Assembly: GCF_000332515.2 (NCBI RefSeq)
Contig: NZ_AOGZ02000014.1
Location: forward strand, 496,001-560,000
Length of the DNA: 64,000 nt
Origin: Leptospira wolbachii serovar Codice str. CDC
Lineage (GTDB): Bacteria; Spirochaetota; Leptospiria; Leptospirales; Leptospiraceae
Direction: 5' to 3'
In this document: one piece after another, positions 47,220-58,625 of the stretch
Layout of the letters: each line of letters begins with the position of its first letter
Position numbering within the stretch: position 1 is the first letter of the stretch
Position numbers and translations under genes: made by a program
The notes under the pieces: generated by a model
Told to the model about the DNA's origin: nothing
Seen by the model: only the letters and a program-made list of their open reading frames with translations
The model's database searches: none

Positions 47220-50200
47220 TTAAGATTTTTTGTGATTCGCGTGAATTTCCTGAAGGGAATTCACTGAGAATCCTTTGTCCTTCATTTCCGCCAAACCATG
47301 AATTAACGCCTTAGCCGCTTGCGCCGTTGTCAAACAAGGGACCTTATACTTAATCGCTGCTTGGCGGATCGTAAAAGCATTCTCACGAGTGACTCTTGAC
47401 AAAGGAGTATTGATGATCAAATGGATTTTTTTCTCTTTGATATAATCAATCACGTTTGGAAAATATCCATCGTAAATTTTGTTAATTTTACTGGATAAAA
47501 TTCCGTTATCAGAAAGAAATTTATGAGTTCCTTCTGTTGCGATAATATTATAACCTAAGTTAGATAAGGATCGAACCGATTCGAGTAATTCTTTCTTTGT
47601 TTTATCATTGATGGTTACAAAGACCGTTCCGTGTTTCGGTGGCTCTTCCCCAGCCATAATCTGCGCTTTAACAAACGCTTCCCCTTTTGTAGTAGCCACA
47701 CCCATTACTTCCCCTGTGGATCTCATTTCTGGGCCAAGGATTGTATCCACACCCGGAAATTTACTAAAAGGTAAAACTGCTTCTTTCACAGTTATCATTG
47801 GTGCAGAAAAACGTTTTCCAAGTTTAAAGGAAGCCAATGGCTCACCTAACATCAATCGAACGGCGATTTTTACCACAGGAATTCCAATTGATTTTGCAAC
47901 AAAAGGAACAGTTCTTGAAGCCCTAGGATTAACTTCTAATACATACAAAGTTTCTTCTTTAATAGCATATTGAACATTGATTAAACCCTTCACATCTAAC
48001 TCTAAAGCCAAACGATGGGTTGCTTCTTCGATTTCTTGCAACATACGTTGCGAAATGTTCTGTGGTGGCAACACACAAGCAGAGTCACCGGAGTGAATTC
48101 CTGCTTCTTCAATGTGTTCCATAATCCCCGCAATGAATACGTCCTTTCCATCACAGAGTGCATCTACATCTACTTCAACAGCATCTTGCAAAAAGGAATC
48201 TACTAAAAGCGGTCTATCTTCCGACACTTCTTCTGCTTCTTCCATATATTTGTCTAATTCAGACTCTTCGTTAACAATAAGCATCGCCCTTCCCCCCAAC
48301 ACATAGGAAGGTCGAACAAGTACCGGATAACCAATTTTTCTCGCGATCTCTCTTGCTTTGTCTTTAGAGGCAGCAATTCCGTTATCAGGTGACTTCAAAT
48401 TCAGTTTTTCTAGAACTTCTGCAAAACGTTTTCTATCTTCTGCTCGGTCAATGGAATCAGGACTTGTGCCCATAATGGGAACACCACGTTTTTCCAGTGA
48501 TTTAGCTAGTTTTAAAGGAGTTTGCCCACCTAACTGAACAATGACGCCATCTGGCTTTTCTTTTTTGAAAATGGCCATTACGTCTTCCAAACTCAATGGT
48601 TCAAAATATAACCTGTCTGAAGTATCATAGTCAGTAGACACCGTTTCAGGATTGGAGTTGACCATAATAGATTCCACTCCTGCTTCCTGTAAGGAAAAGG
48701 ATGCATGGCAACAACAATAATCGAACTCGATTCCTTGACCAATTCGATTAGGCCCACCACCAAGAATCATAACTTTCTTTTTAGAAGTTACATCAGATTC
48801 ATCTTCTTCATCATAAGAAGAATACATGTAAGGAGTAAATGCTTCAAATTCTCCGGCGCAAGTATCAATTCGTTTGTAAACTGGACGGATGTTCTTTTCT
48901 TCTAAGTATTTTTCAATAGATTCCTCTTCTTCCCGAAGAGTTTTCTCAACCTTGGCTTTAGTGATTTCAATAGCAGCACCACTTCGCACTTGGGACAGAA
49001 TCTGCTCTTCTTTGGAAAGAAAAGCAAGTTGGCGGTTGGAAAATCCTGCCTTTTTCATTTCTTCAATGATGGCTTTCCCCTCTTTCCTAAACCTGTTTTC
49101 TAACTGGTATAACTCTTCGAACTGATAAAGAAACCAAGGATCTATTTTGCAAATCTCAAAGATTTCCTCTACACTCATCCCAAAATCAAAAGCCATCTTT
49201 ACATAAAAAATACGTTTGTCTGTTGGGCGTTTCACTCTAGCAGTAAGCCAAGTTTTTCTTTCTTCTTTAGGGATGGATTCCCATTCCAAAAGTTCTTTTA
49301 AATATCCATCACTTCCAAATCCAAACCGATCCGTTTCCAAAGAACGAAGTGCTTTTTGAAAACTTTCTTTGAAGTTACGACCGATGGCCATCGCTTCCCC
49401 TACGGCTTTCATTTGAACCCCTAAAGTATTATCGGAACCTGGGAATTTTTCGAAGGCAAACCTTGGTATCTTTGTCACCACGTAATCAATGGATGGTTCA
49501 AAACTTGCTGGTGTGACTCGGGTGATATCGTTTCTGATCTCATCTAAAGTGTAACCAATCGATAATAAGGCGGCGATTTTAGCTATAGGAAAACCTGTAG
49601 CTTTAGAGGCCAAAGCAGAAGATCTGGACACACGAGGATTCATTTCAATCACAATGACATCGCCATTTTCTGGATTTACTGCAAATTGAATATTGGATCC
49701 ACCTGTTTCCACACCAATTTCTCGAATGATATCAATCGACATATCACGAAGTCTTTGGTATTCTTTATCACTTAACGTCTGTTGTGGTGCCACTGTGATA
49801 GAGTCCCCTGTATGAACACCCATAGGATCTAAATTTTCAATAGAACAAATGATGACTACGTTATCAGCGAGGTCTCTCATTACTTCCAATTCGAACTCTT
49901 TCCAACCCATCACCGATTCTTCGACTAATATTTGTGATATGGGGGATGCCGAAAGACCTTGTTGGGCAATTTCTTCAAACTCAGATTCCTCATAACAGGT
50001 TCCACCACCGGTTCCCCCTAAGGTAAATGCAGGTCGGATAATGATAGGAAATCCAATTTCATCTTTTGCTTTCCTCGCTGCATCCATATCGGATACCATA
50101 AAGGATTTTGCGACTCGTATCCCGAGTTTTTCCATCGCTTGTTTGAATAGTTCCCTATCTTCTGCTTTACGAATGGCCTCAACCTTAGCACCAATGAGTT

Positions 50201-50540
50201 CGACATTGTATTTTTCTAAAACACCTTCTTTATGAAGTGCTAGGGCCAAATTGAGAGCCGTTTGTCCACCTACTGTTGGTAAGATGGCATCTGGTTTCTC
50301 TTTTTTGATGATTTTTTCTAATACTGGTACTGTGAGTGGTTCGATATAAGTGGCATCGGCAAGATCGGGATCCGTCATAATCGTTGCCGGATTTGAATTT
50401 ACGAGGATAACCCGTATTCCTTTTTCTCTGAGGGCTTTGGTCGCTTGAGTCCCAGAGTAGTCAAATTCACATGCCTGCCCAATGACGATAGGTCCGGATC
50501 CGATGATCAAAATTGATTTTAAGTCGTTACGTTGCGGCAT
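47220..50540 (-). CDS. carB: Carbamoyl-phosphate synthase large subunit
   Basis: Makes carbamoyl phosphate from bicarbonate, ATP and ammonia supplied by CarA, feeding pyrimidine and arginine synthesis. It has 1106 residues. Two ATP-grasp halves (about 1-400 and 560-940) show [16 protein letters not shown] / [11 protein letters not shown] and the paired SSEVMGVA-type loops. Each half begins with an [18 protein letters not shown] or [17 protein letters not shown] motif. The C-terminal MGS-like allosteric domain (about 950-1090) is present. carA is not adjacent. It lies 21 nt after the sulfatase-like gene in the same direction. Confidence 0.96.
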   Translation of the reverse strand: MPQRNDLKSILIIGSGPIVIGQACEFDYSGTQATKALREKGIRVILVNSNPATIMTDPDLADATYIEPLTVPVLEKIIKKEKPDAILPTVGGQTALNLALALHKEGVLEKYNVELIGAKVEAIRKAEDRELFKQAMEKLGIRVAKSFMVSDMDAARKAKDEIGFPIIIRPAFTLGGTGGGTCYEESEFEEIAQQGLSASPISQILVEESVMGWKEFELEVMRDLADNVVIICSIENLDPMGVHTGDSITVAPQQTLSDKEYQRLRDMSIDIIREIGVETGGSNIQFAVNPENGDVIVIEMNPRVSRSSALASKATGFPIAKIAALLSIGYTLDEIRNDITRVTPASFEPSIDYVVTKIPRFAFEKFPGSDNTLGVQMKAVGEAMAIGRNFKESFQKALRSLETDRFGFGSDGYLKELLEWESIPKEERKTWLTARVKRPTDKRIFYVKMAFDFGMSVEEIFEICKIDPWFLYQFEELYQLENRFRKEGKAIIEEMKKAGFSNRQLAFLSKEEQILSQVRSGAAIEITKAKVEKTLREEEESIEKYLEEKNIRPVYKRIDTCAGEFEAFTPYMYSSYDEEDESDVTSKKKVMILGGGPNRIGQGIEFDYCCCHASFSLQEAGVESIMVNSNPETVSTDYDTSDRLYFEPLSLEDVMAIFKKEKPDGVIVQLGGQTPLKLAKSLEKRGVPIMGTSPDSIDRAEDRKRFAEVLEKLNLKSPDNGIAASKDKAREIARKIGYPVLVRPSYVLGGRAMLIVNEESELDKYMEEAEEVSEDRPLLVDSFLQDAVEVDVDALCDGKDVFIAGIMEHIEEAGIHSGDSACVLPPQNISQRMLQEIEEATHRLALELDVKGLINVQYAIKEETLYVLEVNPRASRTVPFVAKSIGIPVVKIAVRLMLGEPLASFKLGKRFSAPMITVKEAVLPFSKFPGVDTILGPEMRSTGEVMGVATTKGEAFVKAQIMAGEEPPKHGTVFVTINDKTKKELLESVRSLSNLGYNIIATEGTHKFLSDNGILSSKINKIYDGYFPNVIDYIKEKKIHLIINTPLSRVTRENAFTIRQAAIKYKVPCLTTAQAAKALIHGLAEMKDKGFSVNSLQEIHANHKKS

Positions 50541-50561
50541 AGTTTCCTCTTTTTTCCTTAT

Positions 50562-52829
50562 TTAGTTTTCATTAATTTCTGATAAAGAACTTGGTATTAA
50601 ATACTCTCCTGCGAGAGTCGCATCTTCCCATTGGATCACCGTTTTGTATAAAAGATCTTTCATTTTTGCAGAAACGGGGTGATGGGGGTAAAGATTCTTC
50701 CTATTGAGAGGATCTGTTATTCGATCATACAATTCAAAAACCACACCTTGACGTGTGGGAATATATATTAATTTATAATTAGAATTTTGTATAGATCTAT
50801 GTTTTGAAAAAGCAATGGTTTCTCTATAGATGGGATCAGTGATCATAATCTGGTAGTCCTCTTCAGGAACCACTTGGTGGAGAGAAAGAATGTTGGGATA
50901 GGGAATTCTTTGTTTTTGAAAGAAGTGGTCACCCGTATCAGAAAACCAAATTCCGGTTTCTGCATAAACCGATCTTTCCTCATCCCAATTAGTTTTTCCA
51001 AGGATCGGTAGTAGCGATTTACCCGGAAACTTTGATTTGGCGGAAATTCCAAAATATTCCATAAGGGTCGGATAGATGTCCACACTGGATGTAATTCCAA
51101 AAAAATCGTGCTCTGCCTTTGTTTCTATGGCCGACTTGGGAAATTTAATCAGTAAAGGAACGTGAGTGACTGCTTCCCCTCGTAAGTGTTCGCCGTGCCC
51201 TTGCCCATGTACATCTTCATACAAAGCCTCGCCATGGTCGGCGGTGAGAATGATGATGGCTTCGTCATAAATTCCTCGGGCCTTTAGTTCCGAAATAATC
51301 TCACCAAATTCAGCATCAAATGCATACACGGCACTATCAAATAGTCCGCGAATTTGTTTGGTTTCCTCTACATTGGGAACGGCAGAATTTGTAGGATCTA
51401 CAAACTTTAAATACTTATACTTCCCATAGTAGTCTGGACTAGTAAATGATTTGTAGTAAGGATAAGCCGGTGTGTAAGGGAAGTGGATGACACTAGAAAA
51501 ATAAGTTACCGAATACGGAGCATCCCCTTCTCGTTTTGTGATGGAACGAAACCGATCAAGGATGCGACTCCCATCTCCCCAAGTGGATAGCCCGTCCATT
51601 TCCTCTAGATACATCCCCCCAGAAAACCAAGAACCAGTAAGAAAGGGTAACAGGAATAACTGCGATTCTGCAGTCCTTTGAACCGTCATAATACGTGCGT
51701 TAAAGTTCGGTGCGAGAACTTCATCAAATCCAAAGTTTGCACGGGGAAAAATATCTGCGGCAAAACTTCCTACCGCATAACTTCTATAACCCAACCCCTT
51801 TAACATCTGTTGGATGGTAGGGAAAGAAGCAGATCCAATTCTTTGTTTTTCTTCCAGGGAGGGGAACATATCGCGAACCTTATGGCTCATGGAATATTGT
51901 CCCGTCAATAGATCTGCCCAACTAGGAAATGTGCGTGGAATGGTTGTATGGTGGTCGTGAAATATAAAACTATCTTTGGAAAAGGAATCAATATTTGGTG
52001 TGATACTTTTGCCACCAATTTTTAAACCAATTTTATCATAACGCAAAGAGTCAGCCGATAGAATAAAAATAGGAGGTTTGCCTTTTTCTTTAGAATGTGA
52101 GAGAGCCTCAATTTGATTCCAAACACTAGGCACTAAATAAATGAAAACAAGTAGAATAAGAATCAGGCCATACGACTGGATATGAATCCGTTGGTATTGT
52201 TTTCCTTGCAAAAACAAAACAGCAAAATAAAGAATTCCTACCAGGTAATATCCGGAGGAATGAACGAGACCAAGTATAAGCACATGTACGAGAGCAAAAA
52301 AACTTTCTTTGTTTTTATAAAGATAAATTTGCCATAAGAGTAAGGCTAAGAAACCCAAAAGAAGAGAACCCAAAACCAAACTAAAGTATCCAGGACTTGT
52401 ATGGTCGGTTAAAAAATATAGAAAGGAAGCAAAAGAAGGATAACGAAAGAAAAAGAACTCACCATAAATTTGTGGAAAACTTACCATAGAATGGCAAAGA
52501 GCCAAACATTCTATGACTAGAACTAAAAGTGACAAAACGTACCAAGAAACCTCTCTTCTATTAATAAAATGATACGCTAATGATACGATTGAAAAGAGTG
52601 CGAGATGCAAAAAAAGAGAAACTGAAAAAACTTTGAAAGTTGTGGAGAGATATACCCCGAAAAAAGCACCTAAGTATTGTTTAAGGAAGTCACCTACATC
52701 GACTCCCATAATGGTAAAACTTGTATTAAAGATTAAAAAAAATAGATAAAAAAAAACCGTAAACCAAAGGGAGATTTTTAGGATTCGGATTGGGAAAAGA
52801 GGGGCTTGGTTCGGACCCATTAGAGTCAT
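50562..52829 (-). CDS. Membrane-anchored sulfatase-fold hydrolase or phosphotransferase
   Basis: About 755 residues from the ATG at 52829; the frame opens at 52904 inside the upstream gene, and an ATG at 52820 is also possible. About seven membrane helices fill the first 260 residues. The alkaline phosphatase/sulfatase domain follows (about 270-650): the start FILSADSLRYDKIG gives the first metal Asp, and ILTADHGEALYEDVHGQGHG gives the second metal site. At the nucleophile position the segment is PRTFPSWADLLTG, with Thr where sulfatases need Cys or Ser for formylglycine. This suggests a phosphotransferase of the LtaS/EptA type, although the substrate is unknown. It sits between the alpha-2-macroglobulin-like gene and carB. 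Confidence 0.8.
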   Translation of the reverse strand: MTLMGPNQAPLFPIRILKISLWFTVFFYLFFLIFNTSFTIMGVDVGDFLKQYLGAFFGVYLSTTFKVFSVSLFLHLALFSIVSLAYHFINRREVSWYVLSLLVLVIECLALCHSMVSFPQIYGEFFFFRYPSFASFLYFLTDHTSPGYFSLVLGSLLLGFLALLLWQIYLYKNKESFFALVHVLILGLVHSSGYYLVGILYFAVLFLQGKQYQRIHIQSYGLILILLVFIYLVPSVWNQIEALSHSKEKGKPPIFILSADSLRYDKIGLKIGGKSITPNIDSFSKDSFIFHDHHTTIPRTFPSWADLLTGQYSMSHKVRDMFPSLEEKQRIGSASFPTIQQMLKGLGYRSYAVGSFAADIFPRANFGFDEVLAPNFNARIMTVQRTAESQLFLLPFLTGSWFSGGMYLEEMDGLSTWGDGSRILDRFRSITKREGDAPYSVTYFSSVIHFPYTPAYPYYKSFTSPDYYGKYKYLKFVDPTNSAVPNVEETKQIRGLFDSAVYAFDAEFGEIISELKARGIYDEAIIILTADHGEALYEDVHGQGHGEHLRGEAVTHVPLLIKFPKSAIETKAEHDFFGITSSVDIYPTLMEYFGISAKSKFPGKSLLPILGKTNWDEERSVYAETGIWFSDTGDHFFQKQRIPYPNILSLHQVVPEEDYQIMITDPIYRETIAFSKHRSIQNSNYKLIYIPTRQGVVFELYDRITDPLNRKNLYPHHPVSAKMKDLLYKTVIQWEDATLAGEYLIPSSLSEINEN

Positions 52830-52861
52830 AATTCCAGAACCCCTGATTCCGTAAACTTTTC

Positions 52862-55800
52862 CTAGTCCCCGTTTTCCGAAATCCTCACAGTTTCGTTCGG
52901 CCATTCCGCGTGGGTTTCGGGAGAATACATGGCCTCGACACGAGTGGCCGGCATCTGGAAATTCCCCGAATGGTTCAACCGAAAGGTATGCTCCAAGGTA
53001 TGAGTTCCCTTAGGCAAATATTCAAAATACGCTCTGTACTGTGACAAGGTCTTTTCTTCAAAACTCAAGTAATAAGAAGTATCACCTACTTTTCCTTCCT
53101 GTTGGATGAGGGACTCGCGACCAAAGCCACGGCCGAGAGGGAGGGATCCCGGTGGAATGGGATCTTCCACCACCACCCAAGTTTTATCGGAGTCCGCTTG
53201 GATCTCGATAGTCACTCGAACAATATCTCCTTTAGAGAGAATTCCTGGTTTTGCCACTTGGATCGGCTCAAAAGTTCGCTTCAACCGGTATCCACTAGAA
53301 ATCGGAGTTTTCAGGGGAAGGATCGAGTTCACAGACCACTCCACCCAAGGTTTTCCTTTTCCATCGTAACTCACTGTGACAGATTCCGGTGTGGTTCCAA
53401 TGGTTTGTGTTACCGACTGTTTTCCGTTAGGTTCCAGACTCAAAACTTCTTTTGACGATTGGATTTTTAATTTTCCACCACTGACTTTTTCTGATTCCAG
53501 AAGTTTACTCACTCGGTCAAAAACCAAAATAGAATAGGCATTGCCGAGAGTCGTATCATAACTTCCCCTCTTTTGCATTTTGACAAACCCTTTGATGAGG
53601 CGTGGCATATCTTTTTTATAACTTGGTTCCGAGAATGCCCAAAGTAAAAGTTTTGCCATGGTATAATCACGGCTTCCTAAAATCCACCAGGGGTTGGTAA
53701 AACTAGCATCAGCTACGACAAGTTCAGAACCTTGGATATTAAGCCTTGATCGCAAAGTGCTTGTCAGGCGAGATTTCACAGAACTATCTCCCCCATTCAC
53801 TCTTCCCCAAATCTCAGCTAGGTCAATGAGGGAAGCGGTTGGTAAAAATTCAATCCCCTCAAATATAGGACGCACCTCCTCCCATTCATAAGTTTGGTAT
53901 CTGGTAAGTGCTTCCCAAACAATGATCTTCCTCACCACAGCATCTGCCCCAAACTTATACCGGTCCCCACTCACACGACCTTCCAAATATCCTTGCAGAC
54001 CAGCCATCATTCGTCCCAATGTATCATCAGGAATTTTTTGATTGGCCAGTTGGGCCGAGGTTAACACATAAGCGGTTAGAATTTCACTTCCATGTTCCAT
54101 ACGAGCAAAGTATTTCACAAGCCCATCATAATCCAAAAAGGAATTTAAGTCACTGAACACATCATTCCATTGTGCATCCGATTTGAGTCCGATGGCTTTG
54201 GAAACACGTTGTTCCATACAATAGTAAGGATAGTTTTGGAAATAAGTTTGGATTCCACTAAGGCTTGTCAGAATGGTAGGCGAAGCCTTCCATACCATCT
54301 TACCAGAGTTTGGTTTAGAGCCTTCTGGCACCTGCACAGATTCTTTGATGGGAGATTCATACAAAAAGAGACCAGCTTGGTAAACCCTTTCTCTATCCAC
54401 AGGCAAAACCTTTTGTTCTACGGACATTTGGTCAAGGACGGCGCCATTGGGTGCAGACACCTCCAAATAAAACTTCCGTTTGGTGGTATTTTCCGGAACC
54501 GTGAGATCCCAAGAAACTACCTTTGTTTCCCCGGGTGCTAAAATAGCAGATTTTGTTTCCAGCTCCTCTTTCACATCCGTTCCATTCTTTAAGTCCGTAA
54601 CAGAAAGACGCAAGCGAAGTTGTTCTTTTGTCTCTCCGGCATTCCGAATAGTCACTTCATGACGAAGCTCATCACCTAACCTAACAATAGGTGGGATTCC
54701 AGAAAAGGATTGGATTTTTTGAGTGGTTTGGATTTTGGCAAAACCCGTTCCAAATTCCTTGGCTCCTGAAGTTGCCACCGCCACGATTCGAAAACTAGTT
54801 AGCGAATCATTCAAAGGAAAACTAAACTTTAATTTTCCATCTTTTCCCACGATGGCTTTTCCTTTCCAATAGAGTAAGGTATCAAAAAGAGAGCGGGTGG
54901 ATTGTTTTCCCCCGCCTCCCCCTTCCGGTTTTGCTTTCAGACCAAAATGTCGTTTTCCAATAATCTGCGACTGGGCCGTGGAAGTTCCTACCGAATGGGG
55001 CCTTGTTCCCATCATCACATCGAGTAGATTCCAAGTAGGGTTGGGGGAAAGTTCGAGGAGAGCTTCATCCACAACTGCGAGTGTAACTTCCGTAGATTCT
55101 AATGGAACTTTTCCATCAGATGTTTTGATTTCGAGTTCGACATTGGCCGTTTCTCTCACTTGGTAGAGTTTTTTCTCTGGGTTTACTAAAACGGACAAAC
55201 TGTACGGTTTGGATCCAACCTTTAACATGGCGAGACCAAACCTGTATCCCGGTTTTGCTAAGTCGACAAGCCCTGTAGGTTTTGGTTCTCCTACCCGACC
55301 GCGAACTAAAAATACCGATACAAAAACATTGGGTGCATATTCCTTTTTGATAGGGATGGAGATCACAGGATCTTTTCCTGAGACCGGTGTGACAAAATAA
55401 TCCAAAACACCTTCCCTTTCTAAACTAACAAGGGCAGTCGCTTCACGAAATGGTGAGCGAATTTGTACTTTGATAGTCTCTCCAACATCGACGGAACGTT
55501 TTTCTGGAAGGATGTCCATTCGGTTGTGATCACTCACATCAAACCAAGCTTCTTGTTTGGAACTCACCCAAACACTGTATCCAGAATTCGTAATATTTCC
55601 TTGGGAATCTTTTGTTTCCGCAAGAAATACAATATCACCCACAGCAGGAGATTTCCCTTCACAAATTAAGATCCCTTTGGAATCGGTTTTTCCTTCGCAG
55701 AATTCGCCGAGTTTTGTGACTTCTTCGTAATGTTCGTAAGCATAAAATCCACCTACGAGGCGTTTGCGATTGGAATAAAATTCTCTTTTGTAGGCAGTGA

Positions 55801-58462
55801 CTTTTATTTTTTGGGAACCAAGAGCCTTGTCTTTTGAATCTAAAGCAACTAACTGAAGTTTAACGTTATCTTCCGTAAATAACCAACCATCCGGTAAAAT
55901 TCCCAAATGCACTTCGGCAGGTGATACAGGAAAACTTCGAGATACAGTTTGGATTTCTCCTGATGGATCGGCGTATTCCATTTCCACTTGGAAACTTCCA
56001 TACCCAGGAACGGTTTTTAATCCACTAAACGTATACTGTAAAAATCCCTTATCATCAGTTTTTAAAGCTGTAGAAAGAATGGTCGGCTTTGATTCTTCTA
56101 CCTCTTCTTCGTCATACCCACTAGCCTTCGACTTTCCTTCTCTCATTGTTTCTGGGGAAAAAGAAAATGCAGAGTATTCTTCTTTCGGGGAATAATGACT
56201 TGCGACCACTTGCGAGCGAATTTTGACAGGAAAACTCCCTGCCCCTCCCCCAGATAAATATTCAAGTCCAAATAGAACTTTAGATTCTTTTGGAGAAACT
56301 AACTCTTGTTTATTGCCAGCTAGTTGGATATTTCCTTTGACTACGGGAAGACGGAATTCCTCAACTCGAAACTCTGCGGCCGTATCGCCATAACTCGAAT
56401 TATCATTCGAATAAGGATAATAAACGATATACACTCCATGTTTGGCATTCTTTGGAATTTTGAATTCTGATTCGGAATGGCCAGGAAAAGACCAAACGAG
56501 TGGCAAAGGATAGGCCTCGCCCGAACCTTCATGTTTGATGATGACTTGCGATGGATAGTCTTTGGGATCTGCAGGAGTAAGGCCTTTGTTTCCAAAACCT
56601 CGAAGAATATGTTTTAGGTGGACTGTTTCCCCTTTTTTAAATAAAGTCCTATCGAGCACAATGGATTTGAGTTCTTTCGAATGACCGGCAGTGGCTTGTG
56701 GCAATTGATAACGCCAACTTTCTATCCCTTTGTCCCAGGTGCTTGAGGTAAAACTGATATCATCATTTTTTTGGACAAAGATGGTAAGACCAGAACCTAA
56801 CTCATAATAACCACAGTAGGGAACCTCTTGGAAACTTAAATTTCCGAAGAGCATACTCCCGTCTTTCCCCGTGATTCCGGCTCCCCTTAAATTTCCCTTA
56901 CAATCCAGAATTTTAATCTGTACTCCCGCTTCAGGAAGGCCTTGGTCAAGGTTTGTCACCCAAACAAGGCTTGTATCCTTTCCCCATTTGAAATGGGCCG
57001 AAAGATTTGTGACAAGAGCAGAACTTGATACATACATCTTTCCTTTTTTTTCAAGAAGACTATTCCCAAGAATATCACTGGCAAGTTCTACCACATAAAA
57101 CCCAGGAGTTTCGAGAGGAATCCCCACCACTTCCATTGGTTTTTTGCCATTGGGTTTCGGAAGAGAAAAGGAAGAAATCCCTGCCGATGTCGGTGGATTT
57201 TGAAATACAGATTGTTCGCGTTCCCGAGAAGAAAGGATTTGGAACCATTTTTGGATCTCTAAAATATCCATTGTCTTCTGGCTTTTTCCGCCTACACCAA
57301 GAGAAATTGATTTCATGGGAAGGTTGATTTCTAAATTGCGAAGTGTGACAGGTAACGCTGGTTTGGCTTTCGATTCTAAAATTCCAAACTTGGCACCAAA
57401 CTTAGCAAGTGGAGGAAATTCATCGGTTTTAAACTTTAGAGGAAAAGACGCGGCATTCGACAAACTTCTGTTTGTATCATCTTCTAACTCAGGAATTCTA
57501 ATTTCGAATTCGCTATTTTCGGGAAAGGGACCAGGAAAACTCACCCACTCATAGAATTCGTTTCCTTTTTCTGCCATCGGAGATTGTGGGTATTCTTTTC
57601 CATCTTTGGAAACTAATTTGATTTTTTGTAATGAAGAGCGAGACACCGCCGAACTAAATGAAAGCGAAACGGGAAGGATAGGAATACAATCCGCTTTTGC
57701 ATTCACTCTTTCGCAGGTAAACCGAACAGAAAATACGGGTCTTACTGTAAAAGAAAGAACTTCGTCCTCTCGGATCTCACCACCCCAAATTGACTTTGTT
57801 CCTTTACCGAGAACTAATTGGATTTGCCTTTCGGGTAAAAAAGTTTGTTTGGATTTGATAAGGACAGTTTCTTCAAGGTCCGTATCACCCGTTGATTTTA
57901 AGATCGATTTTCTTTCTGCACCAGTGACAAGAACAATCGGGATCCGGTTTCCCAGTTCTTCAGATCGAAAGTAAGTATACTTTTGGAAGGAAGTTAGATC
58001 CGGTTTTGCATCTAAGTGCAAAACAAAAATTTGGTCTTCTGTGATCGAGGATCCCTGATAAGGAGACGAATACTGAACCGAAGGGCCTCCTGTATGGAAG
58101 GAAAAGTTTCGTTCGCCTTGCACCATTTCCCCACTCAGAGTTTTGGTTCCCTCTTTCAATTGGAAAGAACAGTCCACCCCACCAGGCACTTCCTTTTCAA
58201 ATTCATAAACCCAAGTGGTGGAATCGATAAAACGACTGGCTCCCGGTAGAGGGCATTTGATTTGGAAAATATCGACTTTTGGCCGAATGTCCCCGAGAGA
58301 AACCATGGGTTTTGTGAACCGAACGGTCACTTGTTTGGGTTGTTTGACAAATCCATTGGGAGTGAAAAATTCTATTGTTGCGGGAAGAGTTTGGGAGTCA
58401 TCAGAACGAACCAAAAACAAGGAAAGGAGGAGGAAAAGAAAAAGCCGGCGCTTTGCGAACAT
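52862..58462 (-). CDS. Bacterial alpha-2-macroglobulin family protein
   Basis: 1866 residues. A signal peptide (about 1-20, core LFLFLLLSLFLV) has no lipobox cysteine, so the protein should be periplasmic rather than lipid-anchored. Macroglobulin-like beta domains fill the first 1200 residues, including LDRTLFKKGETVHLKHILRG near 600 (a typical MG3 'F-R-PGE' strand). The thioester motif CMEQ is at 1415-1418 (YPYYCMEQRVSKAI), so a reactive thioester can form. The C-terminal part ends with the receptor-domain-like segment (PPGSLPLGRGF, LPKGTHTLEHTFRL). Bacterial A2M traps proteases and usually sits beside pbpC; here a sulfatase-like gene overlaps its end region instead. Confidence 0.9.
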   Translation of the reverse strand: MFAKRRLFLFLLLSLFLVRSDDSQTLPATIEFFTPNGFVKQPKQVTVRFTKPMVSLGDIRPKVDIFQIKCPLPGASRFIDSTTWVYEFEKEVPGGVDCSFQLKEGTKTLSGEMVQGERNFSFHTGGPSVQYSSPYQGSSITEDQIFVLHLDAKPDLTSFQKYTYFRSEELGNRIPIVLVTGAERKSILKSTGDTDLEETVLIKSKQTFLPERQIQLVLGKGTKSIWGGEIREDEVLSFTVRPVFSVRFTCERVNAKADCIPILPVSLSFSSAVSRSSLQKIKLVSKDGKEYPQSPMAEKGNEFYEWVSFPGPFPENSEFEIRIPELEDDTNRSLSNAASFPLKFKTDEFPPLAKFGAKFGILESKAKPALPVTLRNLEINLPMKSISLGVGGKSQKTMDILEIQKWFQILSSREREQSVFQNPPTSAGISSFSLPKPNGKKPMEVVGIPLETPGFYVVELASDILGNSLLEKKGKMYVSSSALVTNLSAHFKWGKDTSLVWVTNLDQGLPEAGVQIKILDCKGNLRGAGITGKDGSMLFGNLSFQEVPYCGYYELGSGLTIFVQKNDDISFTSSTWDKGIESWRYQLPQATAGHSKELKSIVLDRTLFKKGETVHLKHILRGFGNKGLTPADPKDYPSQVIIKHEGSGEAYPLPLVWSFPGHSESEFKIPKNAKHGVYIVYYPYSNDNSSYGDTAAEFRVEEFRLPVVKGNIQLAGNKQELVSPKESKVLFGLEYLSGGGAGSFPVKIRSQVVASHYSPKEEYSAFSFSPETMREGKSKASGYDEEEVEESKPTILSTALKTDDKGFLQYTFSGLKTVPGYGSFQVEMEYADPSGEIQTVSRSFPVSPAEVHLGILPDGWLFTEDNVKLQLVALDSKDKALGSQKIKVTAYKREFYSNRKRLVGGFYAYEHYEEVTKLGEFCEGKTDSKGILICEGKSPAVGDIVFLAETKDSQGNITNSGYSVWVSSKQEAWFDVSDHNRMDILPEKRSVDVGETIKVQIRSPFREATALVSLEREGVLDYFVTPVSGKDPVISIPIKKEYAPNVFVSVFLVRGRVGEPKPTGLVDLAKPGYRFGLAMLKVGSKPYSLSVLVNPEKKLYQVRETANVELEIKTSDGKVPLESTEVTLAVVDEALLELSPNPTWNLLDVMMGTRPHSVGTSTAQSQIIGKRHFGLKAKPEGGGGGKQSTRSLFDTLLYWKGKAIVGKDGKLKFSFPLNDSLTSFRIVAVATSGAKEFGTGFAKIQTTQKIQSFSGIPPIVRLGDELRHEVTIRNAGETKEQLRLRLSVTDLKNGTDVKEELETKSAILAPGETKVVSWDLTVPENTTKRKFYLEVSAPNGAVLDQMSVEQKVLPVDRERVYQAGLFLYESPIKESVQVPEGSKPNSGKMVWKASPTILTSLSGIQTYFQNYPYYCMEQRVSKAIGLKSDAQWNDVFSDLNSFLDYDGLVKYFARMEHGSEILTAYVLTSAQLANQKIPDDTLGRMMAGLQGYLEGRVSGDRYKFGADAVVRKIIVWEALTRYQTYEWEEVRPIFEGIEFLPTASLIDLAEIWGRVNGGDSSVKSRLTSTLRSRLNIQGSELVVADASFTNPWWILGSRDYTMAKLLLWAFSEPSYKKDMPRLIKGFVKMQKRGSYDTTLGNAYSILVFDRVSKLLESEKVSGGKLKIQSSKEVLSLEPNGKQSVTQTIGTTPESVTVSYDGKGKPWVEWSVNSILPLKTPISSGYRLKRTFEPIQVAKPGILSKGDIVRVTIEIQADSDKTWVVVEDPIPPGSLPLGRGFGRESLIQQEGKVGDTSYYLSFEEKTLSQYRAYFEYLPKGTHTLEHTFRLNHSGNFQMPATRVEAMYSPETHAEWPNETVRISENGD

Positions 58463-58625
58463 AAGAGAACTTGAAAACAGGGAAGCGGCTTGGAAAGAAA
58501 AAAAAGAAAATCAGGGATATTGACCCCTCCCTGCGGGTATCATAAGGAGAAACATCTATGAACAGAATTTAGACCCAAAGGAAAGGGAAAAGGTTCCCCT
58601 TTTTATTCAAACTAAACCTCGGGTA

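Noticed and set aside
58582..58602. AAAGGG...CCCTTT hairpin downstream of the porin gene
   Set aside because: The stem is short with a G:U pair, and the T tract follows on the plus strand, where no gene ends. It may still stop readthrough, but evidence is weak.
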